Assembly (NCBI GenBank): GCA_964030475.1
Contig: CAXIPT010000002.1
Location: 6,906,191-6,970,190 of the forward strand
Source: Tethya wilhelma
Lineage: Eukaryota > Porifera > Demospongiae > Tethyida > Tethyidae
Direction: 5' to 3'
Length of the DNA stretch: 64,000 nt
Below the pieces are notes generated by a model that had not been told where the DNA came from, made no database searches, and saw only the letters and a program-made list of their open reading frames with translations. Numbering within the stretch: position 1 is the first letter of the stretch; each line of letters begins with the position of its first letter. The position numbers and the translations under genes are program-made. Positions 10,492-22,332 of this stretch are shown here, piece by piece.

Positions 10492-13109
10492 ATGGCTCAG
10501 GACACACCCAAGATTGGATTTAAACAAATTCATCTTCTCAAAACAAATATTCTAGGTATTGGAGCATATGGAATTGTGTACAAAGCTCTGTGTGATGGTC
10601 TGCACTGTGCTGCTAAGATCATTCATCAAACTCTATTTGATCCAAATGTACATGAACAAGTTGCACGCAACAAAGAACACAGACTGCCCATTAGTCGTTT
10701 CATGCAGGAATGTGAGTTCATGAGTGCAATAAAGCATCCCAATATTGTACAGTTTCTGGGTATCCACCAAGATCCTCAACTGGCCTGCCTGTTCTACTAA
10801 CAGAGCTCATGGACGATAGCTTGACCCACTTCTTGGAGAGCTCACAGGATGCAGTACCCTACCACATTCAAGTTAACTTTTGCCACAACATCACTTTGGC
10901 CATTTCTTACCTCCATTTGAATGGAATAACACACAGGGATTTATCCAGTAATAATTGTGTTACTGCGAGGAAATGTGCAAGCCAAAGTAACAGACTTTGG
11001 AATGGCAAAGCTTGGTGACATAAACCCCATAGCCACTCGTGTGTCTTTTACATTGTGCCCATGCAGGAACAGATCGATGCCTACATGCCTCCAGAAGCTG
11101 TGCAACATCCACCTGTCAGGGCCGTAGGAAGCGGTGCGGCAGGTGCGGCTTTGGCCGCACCACTTTTTTGCTCGTGAAATATGGTAAAGGTCGTTTGCAA
11201 TTATTTGGGAGTTCGGCTGCAGTGCAGTTGGCTGCAATTCTGCATGATTTAAAGCGCCTGTGTGCTGCATATAGCTGTAACAAAGTGGCTATCTAGACAA
11301 ATTATAGAATTAGCTACTTATTCAGTGAGTAAATGACCTGAAGTTTGTGATGCATGTGGCCGGCCGGCCATGGCATGCACGCGTAATTCAAGCCCATACG
11401 TAACAATTAATATCCGGTCACGCCCACACCACACCCACTTTGAGCCCCACCCACATCCTGTGCCTCACCACTCTGAAGCAGCCTGCTACGGGCCTGCCTG
11501 TTTACACAGAAAAAATCGATTGCTTTGCAATCGGAACACTTATCATCCAGATATTGACTAGGTGCTTCCCTAAACCTGGAAATAGACATAAAATAATTCA
11601 TACTAATGATTGTCGATTCCCAACAATTGAAGCACGAGTTTCAGAAATTGAACGACGACAAAACCATATCAGTCTAGTTGATCCTAACCACCTTCTCCTA
11701 CCAATTGCACTAGACTGTCTCAAGGACAGTGATACTGAACGTCCTTCAGCTCAAGAACTGTGTGATAGAGTATCAGCTCTGAAGGAAACCCCTCAGTTCA
11801 CAGAAAGTGCTAGGAGAGCACAAAAAAGCTTAAGACTAGAACCAGTTGGTAATAATTATGACAGTGAGAGTGGAAGAACTACAACAACAAGTTCAAGTCA
11901 AAGATGAGCAGATTCGTCAAATGAGACAAGAACACGCTCACCAAATTCAAGAACTTCAAGGAATCATTGAATCACAAAATAACCAGTTAATTGTGGCAAA
12001 ATAATGATATCATACAGGACAAAGATCAGATCATTGCAGCTAGTCAAGAAGAATGCCAACAGCTGCAAGAGTGCATCAGAGAATTAAAACAGCAGCTAAA
12101 GAGAAAAACATCAACTGAACATGAGGTACTGGCAAATCCACAACCAAGCCTAGATCCCCCACTGACTCCTACAACAGCCACAGCAACGGAGGACAGCTTT
12201 ATGCTGAGGTGGAGAGAGGGAAAGGAGGCACCATGTAAAATGTGCAGAGGGTCATCAGCAGTTGATGGTGAGATCGTGTACTTTAGACCCAGTCGCGCTG
12301 AAACATTCAATGCCTACAACTCCAGAGATAAGACATGGAATGAACTTCCAGAGTGTCCAAATGAAGCTGTTTCTTTTGCAGTCATACAAAACTCTCTAGT
12401 AGCCATTGGTGGGAGGGAGAGAAGTGACAAGGTAACAAATCAGCTACTCAGCCTTATGGAGGAAAGCAAGATAAAGAGATGGAAAGAGGTCTTTCCACCA
12501 ATGCCCACTAAGAGATCAGTATCAATAGCTCTGACAACCACACAAGCTCTTATAGTCTCAGGAGGATTGAGCCAAGATGGAAAAACACTGAAGACAGTGG
12601 AAATCATGGACATTAATACCAGACAATGGTCATCTGCCGCAGACCTTCCTGAACCACTTGACTCTGCATCAATAACCATATGTAATGAACGTGTCTACAT
12701 TGGGGGAGGAGAAAGTAATAGTGGAGATACTAAGTCAGTATACACCTGCACCCTGTCTGACCTCTTCCTGTCTGGTCGGTCAAGATCACTAGGTAAACGT
12801 TTAGTTCAATCTCTAATACTAAGAAGGTTACCCAGTTCTGCCGTATGGAGCAAAATTGCGGATCTCCCAGTTATACGATCAACTTGCATTGGATATCATG
12901 ATCGACTGCTGGCCATTGGTGGCTGTGATTCCGAGTATAATCCCACTACAGAAGTTCGCATCTACCATCCCACCTCCGACACATGGGAAGTCATCAACAA
13001 GATGAAAACTAGTCGATGGAGGTGTTTTGCAGCTGTTCTCCCCACCAACGAACTAATGGTGGTGGGTGGCTATGCTACTAACTCAGTAGAAATAGCAATG
13101 GTTGTTTAA
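10492..13109 (+). pseudogene. Protein kinase-coiled coil-kelch gene, frame-broken in the kinase half
   Basis: Intronless. Kinase landmarks appear in order: Gly loop LGIGAYGIVYKA, Lys in CAAKII, Glu in RFMQECEF, HRDLSSNN, VTDFGMAKLG, and C-lobe TERPSAQELCDRV. They fall in different frames. Breaks lie at about 10780, 10956 (an extra T after AATAAT), 11050-11065, 11869 and 11995-12000. A 380-bp MITE splits the activation region at 11112-11491. A coiled coil (about 11870-12100) follows, then about five kelch repeats ending in IGG or VGG motifs. The coiled-coil/kelch half is open without a break from 11991 to 13109. A protein of this kind would phosphorylate Ser/Thr or Tyr targets and bind partners through the kelch propeller. 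As written it cannot make an active kinase. It is either a pseudogene or poor-quality sequence, and I favour pseudogene because of the insertion. Confidence 0.85.
11112..11491. mobile_element. TIR element (MITE) inserted in the kinase domain
   Basis: The ends are imperfect inverted repeats (CAGGGCCGTAGG... and ...CTACGGGCCTG). CCTGT lies immediately on both sides. Removing the element and one CCTGT restores the reading cca-cct-gtt-tac, an uninterrupted kinase frame at that point. This marks the boundaries precisely. No open reading frame of its own. Confidence 0.85.
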
Positions 13110-13289
13110 CTCATTGTTCTTTCTTGCATGCACACATTATTTAGACTCGTATACCCAGACCACTTGGCCCAGCTTAGTATATAGTGTCACACACCTATTT
13201 CTTTTAGTGTCAAAGTTGTTCAACATAAAGTAGAGTAGATACAGAATTTTTCTCGTAATTATTTTATCAAGCTTTTACATAGATTAAAT
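13110..13289. other. 3' flank of the kinase-kelch locus
   Basis: AT-rich, non-coding. No clear polyadenylation signal adjacent to the stop codon could be singled out. Confidence 0.4.
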
Positions 13290-14545
13290 TTTAATTGTCA
13301 AAGCAAGAGTACAAAAGAGAGAGAAGAGTATCGAACAGCGCATACTCGTGTAGAAACACTGTGTAGAAACACTGTGTACAAAGTAATTAACATGACATGC
13401 ACATGAGTAAACATATATACGTAAATGGGGCATGATCATGCACGTTATGTCATCAAGAGCGTTCAAAAAACGTGCAAATAAACTTAATTCTTGTAAATTA
13501 CCAAGTGCAAGCAATCTTAATTATACGGAGGAACCAACAAATCTGAACGAAAAAGTAAAGAACCAGCTTCAAAAAGGTGAGAAAAGGACCAAGATTATAC
13601 ATAAGTGCGTGGCCACATCTTGTATATGACGTCAGGGCAGAGATTTACTAAAGTCCATCTGGTTTGAGAATTCCGGTAGAAAAATTTGAATAACTTTCTA
13701 AATATCCAACCGATTTCAAAATTTCAATCACCATTGGAAAGCGCTCGATCTTCCCGTTCTTTTGGTTGCTTTTTCAGCTTTCTACACCTAACCAGTAAAA
13801 AGTTAGCTATTTGGCCCATAAAAAAAGTATGGTTATGAATCTCATTAATTCACTTCCGGCAGCATTCTCAAACCAGATTGACTTTAGCAGATTACAGATA
13901 TAGATAATCGTTGTTTATAGTCACCTGCATCATATATAGGCGTAGGTGGCACTCCAGCAGGTCCGGCAGCTGCCGGACCAATATTTGGCAATAAATTTAA
14001 CTGCAATCATGCAATCTACTGCGCACGAGCTCTACTGTCATCGTCAAGATGCACAAATTAAGGGGTTGGGTCATATGTCACATGATCGATATTGTACACC
14101 AGCATGCGCACACGTGACCATAGTGCATGCATGACAAAGAGTTGAAAAGTTAAACATTCATGAACCACGCCACTTTGAATTGTACTTTTTTTGTCACCAT
14201 AAAAAAATAGTATTTTATATAAACTAGTTATAGGACCATCAGATTGACACCTATAGTCTCGGCGTGCGTGCAGAGTGAGCTAGGGGCTGGCTATACGCAT
14301 CTGGCTGGGCACGGAACAATAAAAATCATGCAATCCGAAAAATTTCAACTCTTTGCATACTAAAAATGCACCATAATACCTGGTCAAGATATAGTGCAGT
14401 CACAGCTCAGATGCTCTAGCTGTACCTACAAGTCATGTTACTTTGTACACACGCAGTGTTTCTACAGGACCTGGTGCTGGAGTATGCACTGTTCGATACT
14501 CTTCTCTCTCTTATGTACTCTTGATCAAAGTTGCAGATAATTTAT
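13290..14545. mobile_element. Foldback element of about 1.25 kb
   Basis: About 100 bp at 13290-13400 (AAGAGAGAGAAGAGTATCGA, then AGAAACACTG and GTACAAAGTAA) recurs in reverse complement at about 14430-14540, giving long imperfect terminal inverted repeats. The left arm has a 14-bp internal duplication (TGTGTAGAAACACT twice). No coding frame of note. Confidence 0.7.
13646..13892. mobile_element. Small foldback MITE nested in the larger element
   Basis: The segment around ACTAAAGTCCATCTGGTTTG at 13648 is repeated in reverse complement at about 13865-13891 (CTCAAACCAGATTGACTTTAG). The spacer is about 190 bp. It is non-coding and sits inside the 13290-14545 foldback. Confidence 0.7.
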
Positions 14546-14596
14546 TATAAAGATGGTGCAAGCCCGCCCATAGAAGAGAGCTAGGGAAAGGTCAGG

Positions 14597-14963
14597 CAGT
14601 GGCGTATCCAGCATGGTGCTCAGGGTGCTTGAGCACCCCCCTGGCTCAGAAAATAATGACGTCATCGCGTAAAAGCAGCGCTCAAGACGAGCACAGTTCA
14701 ATGAATTATGCTTGAAATAAATAAAATATAAGCTAATAAGACTTTAAATTCACTTTCAAAGAGTGAAATTTTACATAAGATTGGAGAAAATGCCGAAAAA
14801 AACTGCAGAACACAATACCATCTCCGGTGCGATCGTATGAATAACTATTAATAATTTTGCTCATGTAATGCAAAAGTGGGCAAGGCTACCCCCAAAATTT
14901 TCAGGCGCTTCGCGCCCACATTATATCAGCACACCCATAACTGAAATCCTGGATATGCCACTG
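14597..14963. mobile_element. MITE with CAGTGGCGTATCCAG termini
   Basis: Terminal inverted repeats are CAGTGGCGTATCCAG on the left and CTGGATATGCCACTG on the right. TCAGG flanks both sides (14592-14596 and 14964-14968), consistent with a 5-bp duplication. Related termini occur at 18732-19005 and about 29180-31285. Non-autonomous. Confidence 0.8.
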
Positions 14964-15300
14964 TCAGGGGGAGGGAGCTTTAGGGTCTCTTTAGGGTCCC
15001 TTTTGAACAAAAAAAAAAACACAAGATTTAGGCACAATTATAAAACATTATTATATATGGTTTATTTTGAAAGATGTTCCAGAATTAATGCAACAGAATT
15101 CACTCAAACTCAAATTTCGAAAAATTTTCTGGGGAAACCTTCCCTCCCAACTAACCGGCCCTCAATAGATTAATTTTCTTATTTTAATTTTTTTTTAATG
15201 CAACTCTTTTGGGAGTCAATATCTACCCTCTTTCAAGAACCATGGCAATGGGCCTGACTTCATGATCGCCATCTAAAATTTTGCTGAGCTTATAATAGTT
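14964..15300. other. No gene recognised
   Basis: AT-rich sequence with poly-A and poly-T runs. The weak reading frame through the MITE edge has no recognisable domain. Confidence 0.4.
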
Positions 15301-16328
15301 TACAAGTAGTAAAAATTTCAAAAAAATAAGCAGTGTAGGAATGGGCAGTGCATTAAAAAGTATTGGAACAAGGAATGGTCCCAATTTCGGCACATGACTA
15401 CTTCATTTTCATTTTTATCCTTCATGCATAGCTATTAAAATTGTCGTAAATGGTTCAAAGAATGATCTGTACTTGAATAGCTTATCAGTGTCACATTAAT
15501 TTTTATCACATGGTTCAAATTCCTGCCAATCTTATCACTTGGCTATAAAGTGGAATAAAGTATAGCATGCAGGATTAGATTAATACCAGCCAAGACTTGG
15601 GCACAAAAATGAAGTAGTCATGTGCCGAAATTGGGACCATTCCTTGTTCCAATACTTTTTAATGCACTGCCCATTCCTACACTGCTTATTTTTTTGAAAT
15701 TTTTACTACTTGTTCATTCACTTTTTTCAACACTACAGTGAAGAGACTATCAGAGACTGGTTAGTCTCTATAAAAAGCTTGAGTTATCTGAGAAGCAGCT
15801 ACATTGGCTGCTAGCAGCTTATGCGCATGCGCGTTTAAGGCCACGTGGATGACCTTTGAACTCTACCTACAAGAAAATGGCTACATTGAAGTACGTGGAT
15901 TTATACTATTAACATTTTCAAAGCTTTCTAGTTTTTGTTCAGGCCTATTTACGATGAAAACAAGTATAAAGGAACGTACTACCCAAGAAAAGAACTTTCT
16001 TTGTGGCGTCAAAGTTGGCTCAACACTTTCTGGTTCTCTGGAAATCGTTTTCAAGTAAGTCAGTTAGAAGGAAGTAAGTAAGTAAGTAAGTTAGGAGAAC
16101 AAAATTGCACTAGTGTGGCTTCCCGCAAGCGCTCTCTCTACGAGTGATCAGAACAGTTTTGGCAAAGTTTAAGCCTTCCATGCACTTGGTTTTCTGTCAA
16201 GGAGAGCCTCTGAGCAAGTTTGAAGCCTCTACTTTGTGTTGTTAGATTTTTATGGCGATAAATATTTTGTATTGTGTCTATGGGACAGTCGGCCCATTCC
16301 TACTATACGTACTACCGTACGTATGATA
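15301..16328 (+). repeat. 1-kb unit family, copy U5 (complete)
   Basis: Inner palindrome at 15301-15715 with TGTAGGAATGGGCAGTGCAT and its complement. The outer region has ATGCGCATGCGCG, CCACGTGG, GACCTTTGAA and AAATGGCTAC, a GTAA microsatellite (about 16070-16093), and terminal ACTACCGTACGTATGATA. Confidence 0.85.
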
Positions 16329-16865
16329 GTTTTTGGTAGAAACAAGGAAAGGTTGTCGACAGAGAGACCATGCATGCATGCAGGGAGACTACAGTACCTA
16401 AGCATCATGCAGTTATTAAATTGGTCAATTTAAAATCGACATTCAATTATCATTACTGTAGTGAAACTTGGCATACTTGCAACAACTTAGTGTACAATAC
16501 ACAATAGTCTATTGGTAAACTGGTAAAGGTCATCATCAACACTCACTGTCAATGATATTTATACACACATCTAACCATGTGTGTCAAGGTCTGGCTACAC
16601 AACACTCCTATACAAATAAATCTCTATTATCTACATAGCAAGCTTACAGTTTATAGTAACATTTACCTAATAAGCATAACAGTACCGTGATTGAAAAAAA
16701 TCATGAGATCTAACTGGGATTCAAACCCAGGTCTTTCGAATTTATAAGAGATCGTATAACATGATCTACATGCTGATATACAAAACATACATATACTTTA
16801 CACATAAACAAAACCACAAACAAAACAATTTTTAAAACCACAACTTCAAAGACATGAATGTACAG

Positions 16866-18077
16866 TCAATAGTAATGCTCTGCACTTGTGCTTCTTACTG
16901 GATAATTAGAGCCTAGATTTATTGGCATAGTAGCTCCAGGACCTTGAAAAGGTACAGGTCCAGCACCATAACTTGAATAAGCTCTAGCTGGATTTATGAT
17001 TGGTACCACTGGCTGATATTGCGGCGCTATATTAGCTTGGGGCATCATGCTACTTTGATACATTGGTGATGGAAGTAGACCAATGTTGCTTGGATTTCCT
17101 GGCATAAACACGGTGGATCTTGTGGGTAGTTGCTTTTCTTTAATTTGGTGTAGTTCAGCTTTTGTTTGAGACAGCTCTCCCTTGACTTTAGTTAGCTCAC
17201 TTTCGGACTTTGCACAATTTACTTTCATCTCATAATTATCTCTTTTCATTTCTTTGTTCTCTCTCTTTAGCTCTTCGTAATTTCTCTTCATTTCTTCACT
17301 TTCTATCTTCAATTCCTTGTAAGCTCCCATGACCAACAGTAGGTGTTGTTGCTGAGTGGCTGACATGTGCTCCTCGAGTTCACATCGTACAAGCTTCTCC
17401 TTACAACCCGCCTCTTCAAACGGACACCTGACTGGCTCCTTTGGGCACTTTCCACGATGACGACTCATGTTCTTTCGTTTGATGGGCTGTACCATGCACA
17501 TGTTGGGGCATTGAAGTGGAACCTCGGGGCATTCGTCATAGTGAGACTGGCTGGCGATGTTCATGTAGGTATCCTCACGTCCACAGTACTCACACTGGTG
17601 GGGTCGAATGGGACATTCGTTCTCGAGATGGTGTTTAAGATGTCTTCTCTTTATCCGACCCTTAAACCGGTAAGTGAGAGCTTCTAGCGCTTGATTAGTA
17701 CAACCATTGGGACACTCTACTTCTACAAAGTCACATCCCTTAGCTGACTCAAGGTGATGTTTCAGAGACCCCAGCTCCCCTGACCAATCACATCCTTCAG
17801 CCTTGTTGGTGCAGAGAACCCCCAAAGAATCAATCTCACGTTTAAGTTTCTTGTCCAAGAAGTACTGAAACTCCTTCCCCTCTGCTCGGCAGTGAGGACA
17901 ATTCTGCTTGTGGTTTTTGGAGAACCAGTTGTTGAGGCAGCTCTCACAGTAGTTCTGGCCACAGCACCCAGTCTGGTAGGGATCTCTGAGCACTTTTGTA
18001 CAGATGTTACAGGTGAATTTGTCTGATGAGTCTTCATCAACAAAGCTATAATCATATCCACCATAACTGGCAGCCAT
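16866..18077 (-). CDS. RING and TRAF-type zinc-finger protein with coiled coil, no MATH domain
   Basis: Intact single-exon frame of 403 residues. The N-terminal RING spans about 23-63: CNIC, CCGQNYCESC, CPHC. The position normally filled by the zinc-binding His (CGHxxC in most relatives) is Gln41. TRAF-type zinc fingers follow at about 85-240 (CTNKAEGCDW, CPNGC, CEYCGRED, CPNMC, CPFEEAGC), then a charged heptad-like coiled coil at about 245-310 and a Pro/Tyr/Gly-rich tail. TRAF family members are adaptors or E3 ligases in TNFR/TLR-type signalling and oligomerise by the coiled coil. The receptor-binding MATH/TRAF-C domain of classical TRAFs is missing, so partner choice probably differs. The start ATGGCTGCC is preceded by AT-rich DNA with no obvious TATA element. 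A truncated relative lies at 8192-8715. Confidence 0.9.
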   Translation of the reverse strand: MAASYGGYDYSFVDEDSSDKFTCNICTKVLRDPYQTGCCGQNYCESCLNNWFSKNHKQNCPHCRAEGKEFQYFLDKKLKREIDSLGVLCTNKAEGCDWSGELGSLKHHLESAKGCDFVEVECPNGCTNQALEALTYRFKGRIKRRHLKHHLENECPIRPHQCEYCGREDTYMNIASQSHYDECPEVPLQCPNMCMVQPIKRKNMSRHRGKCPKEPVRCPFEEAGCKEKLVRCELEEHMSATQQQHLLLVMGAYKELKIESEEMKRNYEELKRENKEMKRDNYEMKVNCAKSESELTKVKGELSQTKAELHQIKEKQLPTRSTVFMPGNPSNIGLLPSPMYQSSMMPQANIAPQYQPVVPIINPARAYSSYGAGPVPFQGPGATMPINLGSNYPVRSTSAEHYY

Positions 18078-18731
18078 TTTTATACCAGCTTACTTTACTT
18101 TACTAGCTGTTTTACTAGCTCAAATACTTTCACACCAAAGAGTGAAAATCATACTACAAAGTTAGTTACTACACTCACGTGATTACAATCAATTCCTAAA
18201 ATTAGGATATTAATGACATTACATCATTAATTATTATGACAAAAATAGTAGGCAGGAAGTTACTAAAATAAATTTGCTAACATGATCGGTCCCAGATAAC
18301 ATATAGACAAATGACCATGCACAGTATAATATGCAGTGGTCTATATTGAATAACAGGAAACTGAAACCACTGGGAATGCAAACGTGTAATATCATTTGTG
18401 TAACTTCTGTTGTAGTAGGTACAAAAGGTATACATGACTTATATAAAATGTAATTGTGGTAAAGTTGTGGTGTGTATGGACTAGGAACAAGGCTAAATGT
18501 CACCCATACTATACAATAGTCATAGCACACAAGGTTTTACATACACAAATATTCAAAGTTCTTGTTGACAAAAAGGAGAGCAACAACGTTTATAAGAATT
18601 GGCAATAATTTTGGGCTAAGGTATACCATTCACCACACCATATTCACCATATCATTCACCACACATTTACCATACCATTCACTACACTATTCAAAAGCTA
18701 GTGTGTGGCTGTAACAGTCACAGTATAGATG
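18078..18731. other. Upstream region of the RING/TRAF gene, no gene
   Basis: AT-rich DNA. A short run of CATTCACCACACYATA-like repeats at about 18625-18690 is the only structure noted. Frames seen here have no recognisable domain. Confidence 0.4.
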
Positions 18732-19005
18732 CAGTGGCAGATTTAGGCGCATGATTCCATGGGTTCTATGGAAACCCCCTTTCAGCTAGCTGAGACCATC
18801 CCCTTTCAACTTCGTTTTTATTTTATTATTTTTATTATCTAACTCTTTTCTTCACAAATCTATAGCCTTGTTCTGACAACTTTTAGCTACGTACATGCAC
18901 ACTAATGGGGACGGGCTTTAAAACAGGAAGTGGGTGTGACTAAGCTTATTTCTGGGCATGCATTGATTTAGAACCCCCTTCTACAAAATGCTAGATCCAC
19001 CACTG
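18732..19005. mobile_element. MITE with CAGTGGCAGATTTAGG termini
   Basis: Ends are CAGTGGCAGATTTAGG and CTAGATCCACCACTG, imperfect inverted repeats. A second copy of the same insertion lies at about 20753-21019 in the duplicated locus, where the N at 20752 has removed its first bases. No clear target duplication was seen. Confidence 0.7.
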
Positions 19006-20427
19006 GGACAATCTAGCTGTTCAGTAACATCCAGCTCTATTTTAACTACTTCTGAACAAATTACTTCCAATTGGAAGTAAGACGACAATAATAGTACAAT
19101 TATTGGCAAATTTACATGACATTGTTCACTAGTAGAGATTCATTTTAGTATATTCATAATTAAGGCAATTTAGCTATGATTTCTCCATGTACAGCCTTTC
19201 TGTACGTAAGCTTGAAGCTTGCATGCAAAGAAGGTGCAAGGTAGAATACAAGGAATATGGCTCGTTTTGCTCACCAATTAACGCTCCTTGCTTGTGCATG
19301 TAAGAAGTATACTGATATTTACTGCTAGATGAATGCAAGCACTGGCATCTGCATATATAGTAATAACTGGGCAGTGAAATGTATAAACTGTACTACTCCT
19401 TACATATATAATAAAAAATGTATAAAAATGAGAAGTGAAGGAATGGGCAGTGCGGTAAAAAGCAATGAAACAAGGCAAGTCTCTGAATTTCGGCACATGA
19501 CTACAATCATTTTCATGAGTCAATTGCAAGTTTGAATTCCATTATTCAATGATAATTATCAGCCATTTGGCTCATAAGTCAATGCAAGCAATCACTTGAT
19601 TAATTTAGATAACTTAGTAACAAGCATGCAGAGTGTAGGTACACAGTAGCGTAGGAGAGTTGAGTACAGTAGTCATGTGCTGAAATCCAGAGACTTGCCT
19701 TGTTTCATTGCTTTTTACCGCACTGCCCATTCCTACACTTCTCATTTTGATACAATTTTTATTATACTTGTTCATTCACTTTTTTAAATACTAAGATGCT
19801 CAATTGCATGGAAAGAATCATACAGCAGAGACTAGTCAGTCTCTACAACAGAAATGTGCATTTGATGCGCATGCGCATTATATGCATGCAACCACGTGGT
19901 ATATTGACGACCTTTACCTATGTCAATAGGCTAAATAAAAAGTACAGTATTTTATATTGAGAGTTTCAAAGCTGCCTAGATTTTGTTTGCTGCCTTTTCG
20001 CCAGCAAACAAGTCGAAAAGGATGTACTGTGCATCAAATGAAGTCCCACTATACGGTCAAAGTTGGCTCAATGCATTTTGTTTGTCTGGAAATCGCGTTC
20101 AAGTAAGTCAGTTAGGAAGGAAGGAAGGAAGGAGAACAAAATTGCACTCTTGTGGCTTCTCACCAGCGCTCTCTCCAGAGTGCTCCAGAAACTTTCTGCC
20201 TGTTTTCTTGGTTCATACTGCAAACTGTCTGGGGGAGGCTATTAAATGCATTTGAAGGCTTAGCTTTCTTTCCCTGAAAGTTTACAAGCATGAACATTTT
20301 GTATTGTGTCAATGGGACAGTCAGCCCATTCCTACTATACATACTACCATATGTATGATAAATTTGGCCAGCTCAGCAATTTACCTCACTACGTGATGTC
20401 ACAGACGACCCTTTTCTCAATTCCGTC
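18740..20427. repeat. Locus copy E (without TE insertions) of the duplicated region
   Basis: This stretch is matched in order by 20753-21135, 22051-23129 and 51528-51755. The interruptions in the second copy are a 915-bp TIR element and LTR-retrotransposon DNA. Copy E therefore gives the empty-site sequence for both insertions, including the uninterrupted TTTCTGCCTGTTTTCTTGG at about 20193-20211. Confidence 0.85.
19405..20360 (+). repeat. 1-kb unit family, copy U6
   Basis: Inner palindrome, then GATGCGCATGCGCA at about 19864, CCACGTGG, GACGACCTTT, a short GGAA microsatellite (about 20116-20132) and terminal CATATGTATGATA at 20360. Confidence 0.85.
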
Positions 20428-20751
20428 ATTCATATGAAGAAATTTGTGATCATTTTTGACAATTCACAGCTTGTCACACCTTTTGACATTGGGGTAATTC
20501 CATGCCAAATCAACACGAAAAAATGAGCACCCTCTCAGAATTCAACAAAACTTAAGATATACATACCTTACCACAAGTTATTAAACCACACCTAATTTGG
20601 GCATCATATGTTGTATGCCTTCTCACTTATAAACCTCGGAAATTGACCATTTTTCAATGACGTTGACCCATTTATTAGCAAATAACTAATGCTCTGATTG
20701 TTTTCAGCTATCGAGGCTGGTACCATTGTACTCGGGATGAAATTTCGCTTC
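20428..20751. other. No gene recognised; ends at contig join
   Basis: Sequence following copy E. It differs from the corresponding flank at 51756 onward, so the two copies diverge here or one carries another insertion. No domain or exon was recognised. Confidence 0.4.
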
Positions 20752-21135
20752 NCAGATTTAGGCGCATGATTCCATGGGTTCTATGGAAACCCCTTTTCAG
20801 CTAGCTGAGACCATCCCCTTTCAACTTCGTTTTATTTTATTATTTTTATTATCTAACTCTTTTCTTCACAAATCTATAGCCTTGTTCTGGCAACTTTTAG
20901 TAACGTACATGCACACTAATGGGGACGGGCTTTAAAACAGGAAGTGGGTGTGACTAAGCTTATTTCTGGGCATGCATTGATTTAGAACCCCCTTCTACAA
21001 AATGCTAGATCCACCACTGGGACAATCTAGCTGTTCAGTAACATCCAGCTCTATTTTAACTACTTCTGAACAAATTACTTCCAATTGGAAGTAAGACGAC
21101 AATAATAGTACAATTATTGGCAAATTTACATGACA

Positions 21136-22050
21136 TATGTGACCTGTCAAGGGAAAACCTGCCGGTTAGGAAAATCTGCGAATTTTGAGTTAGCTATTCC
21201 ACGTATATCTAGGCCTTCCTGGGAAGCGCATATCAAAATTTGGTAAGCATAGCTATAGTAGTTTTCCAGATATAGCTCTTGCAAGCAGCCCTGCCTCCAC
21301 TCGTGGCTTCCTAGAAAAACAGTTGTAAAGTTGTTACTAGGTAAACTATGGGCGGTCCGTATACTCTCCGTATCATAATTAGATCATGTACAGTACATGC
21401 TGAATATTACCACAGCCAGCCACGTGGGGGCTAAAAATCATTTAGTGAGAAGCGAGTAGCGAGGAAAGAAGACCCAGAAGACAGCTAATGGACTGAAGGA
21501 GGTAAGCGCTTGCTAGTAGAGAGATAGATTCTAGATACAGTAAGTTCTAAGAACTAAGATAAGCCTCAAAATAACCTGTACGCGATTGCCGTACAGGGAG
21601 AGGCATTACCTACGATTAGAAATCTACTGTATGAAAGCGCTTGGCTTAGACAAGCATGTACAAAGCTTTAGCTTATCTTTCTGTCTATGTGCTGTAGTAA
21701 AATTTTGAGATTAGTCAGCTTATAAGTTAGAGAAAACATGGAATAATAAATCATTTTTAGAGGCAGCTGCCTTGCTCATAAATATTCGCTACGGTTTGTT
21801 GCACAGCATAGCAACTGTTCTCCGTGTTAGCAACTAAGTAAAAACGAACGAGGCTGAAACTACAGGCTATATCTCTGCAACAGAAGCAGCTCCACCCCTC
21901 AAATTTTGCATGGAGCATGCTGAGATGTAGCGCAGCGCATCCGTGCAAGAAAAAAATTTTCGCGCAAAAACGCGAATTAAACTAAAACCGCATTTTACTC
22001 CAAAAACAATATTTTCCTAACCGGCAGGTTTTCCCTTGACAGGTCACATA
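21136..22050. mobile_element. 915-bp non-autonomous TIR element
   Basis: About 40 bp of perfect terminal inverted repeat begins TATGTGACCTGTCAAGGG and reads GGTTTTCCCTTGACAGGTCA at the other end. The allelic-like copy E lacks it (ACATGACATTGTTCACTAG at about 19112-19130). Bases at both junctions are TAT/ATA-rich, so the exact duplication cannot be fixed. No transposase-like frame was seen. Confidence 0.9.
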
Positions 22051-22332
22051 TATTTGTTCACTAGTAGAGATTCATTTTAGTATATTCATAATTAAGGCAA
22101 TTTAGCTATGATTTCTCCATGTACAGCCTTTCTGTACATAAGCTTGAAGCTTGCATGCAAAGAAGGTGCAAGGTAGAATACAAGGAATATGGCTCGCTTT
22201 GCTCACCAACGCTCCTTGCTTGTGCATGTAAGAAGTATATTGATATAATCATATTTACTGCTAGATGAATGCAAGCACTGGCATCTGCATATATAGTAAT
22301 AACTGGGTAGTGAAATGTATTAACTGTACTAT

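Noticed and set aside
16705..16760. tRNA-like T-arm/box B on the minus strand (GGTTTGAATCC)
   Set aside because: A plausible T-arm is present, but no matching box A, acceptor stem or normal anticodon arm could be built. It may be a tRNA-derived remnant; evidence is too weak to call.
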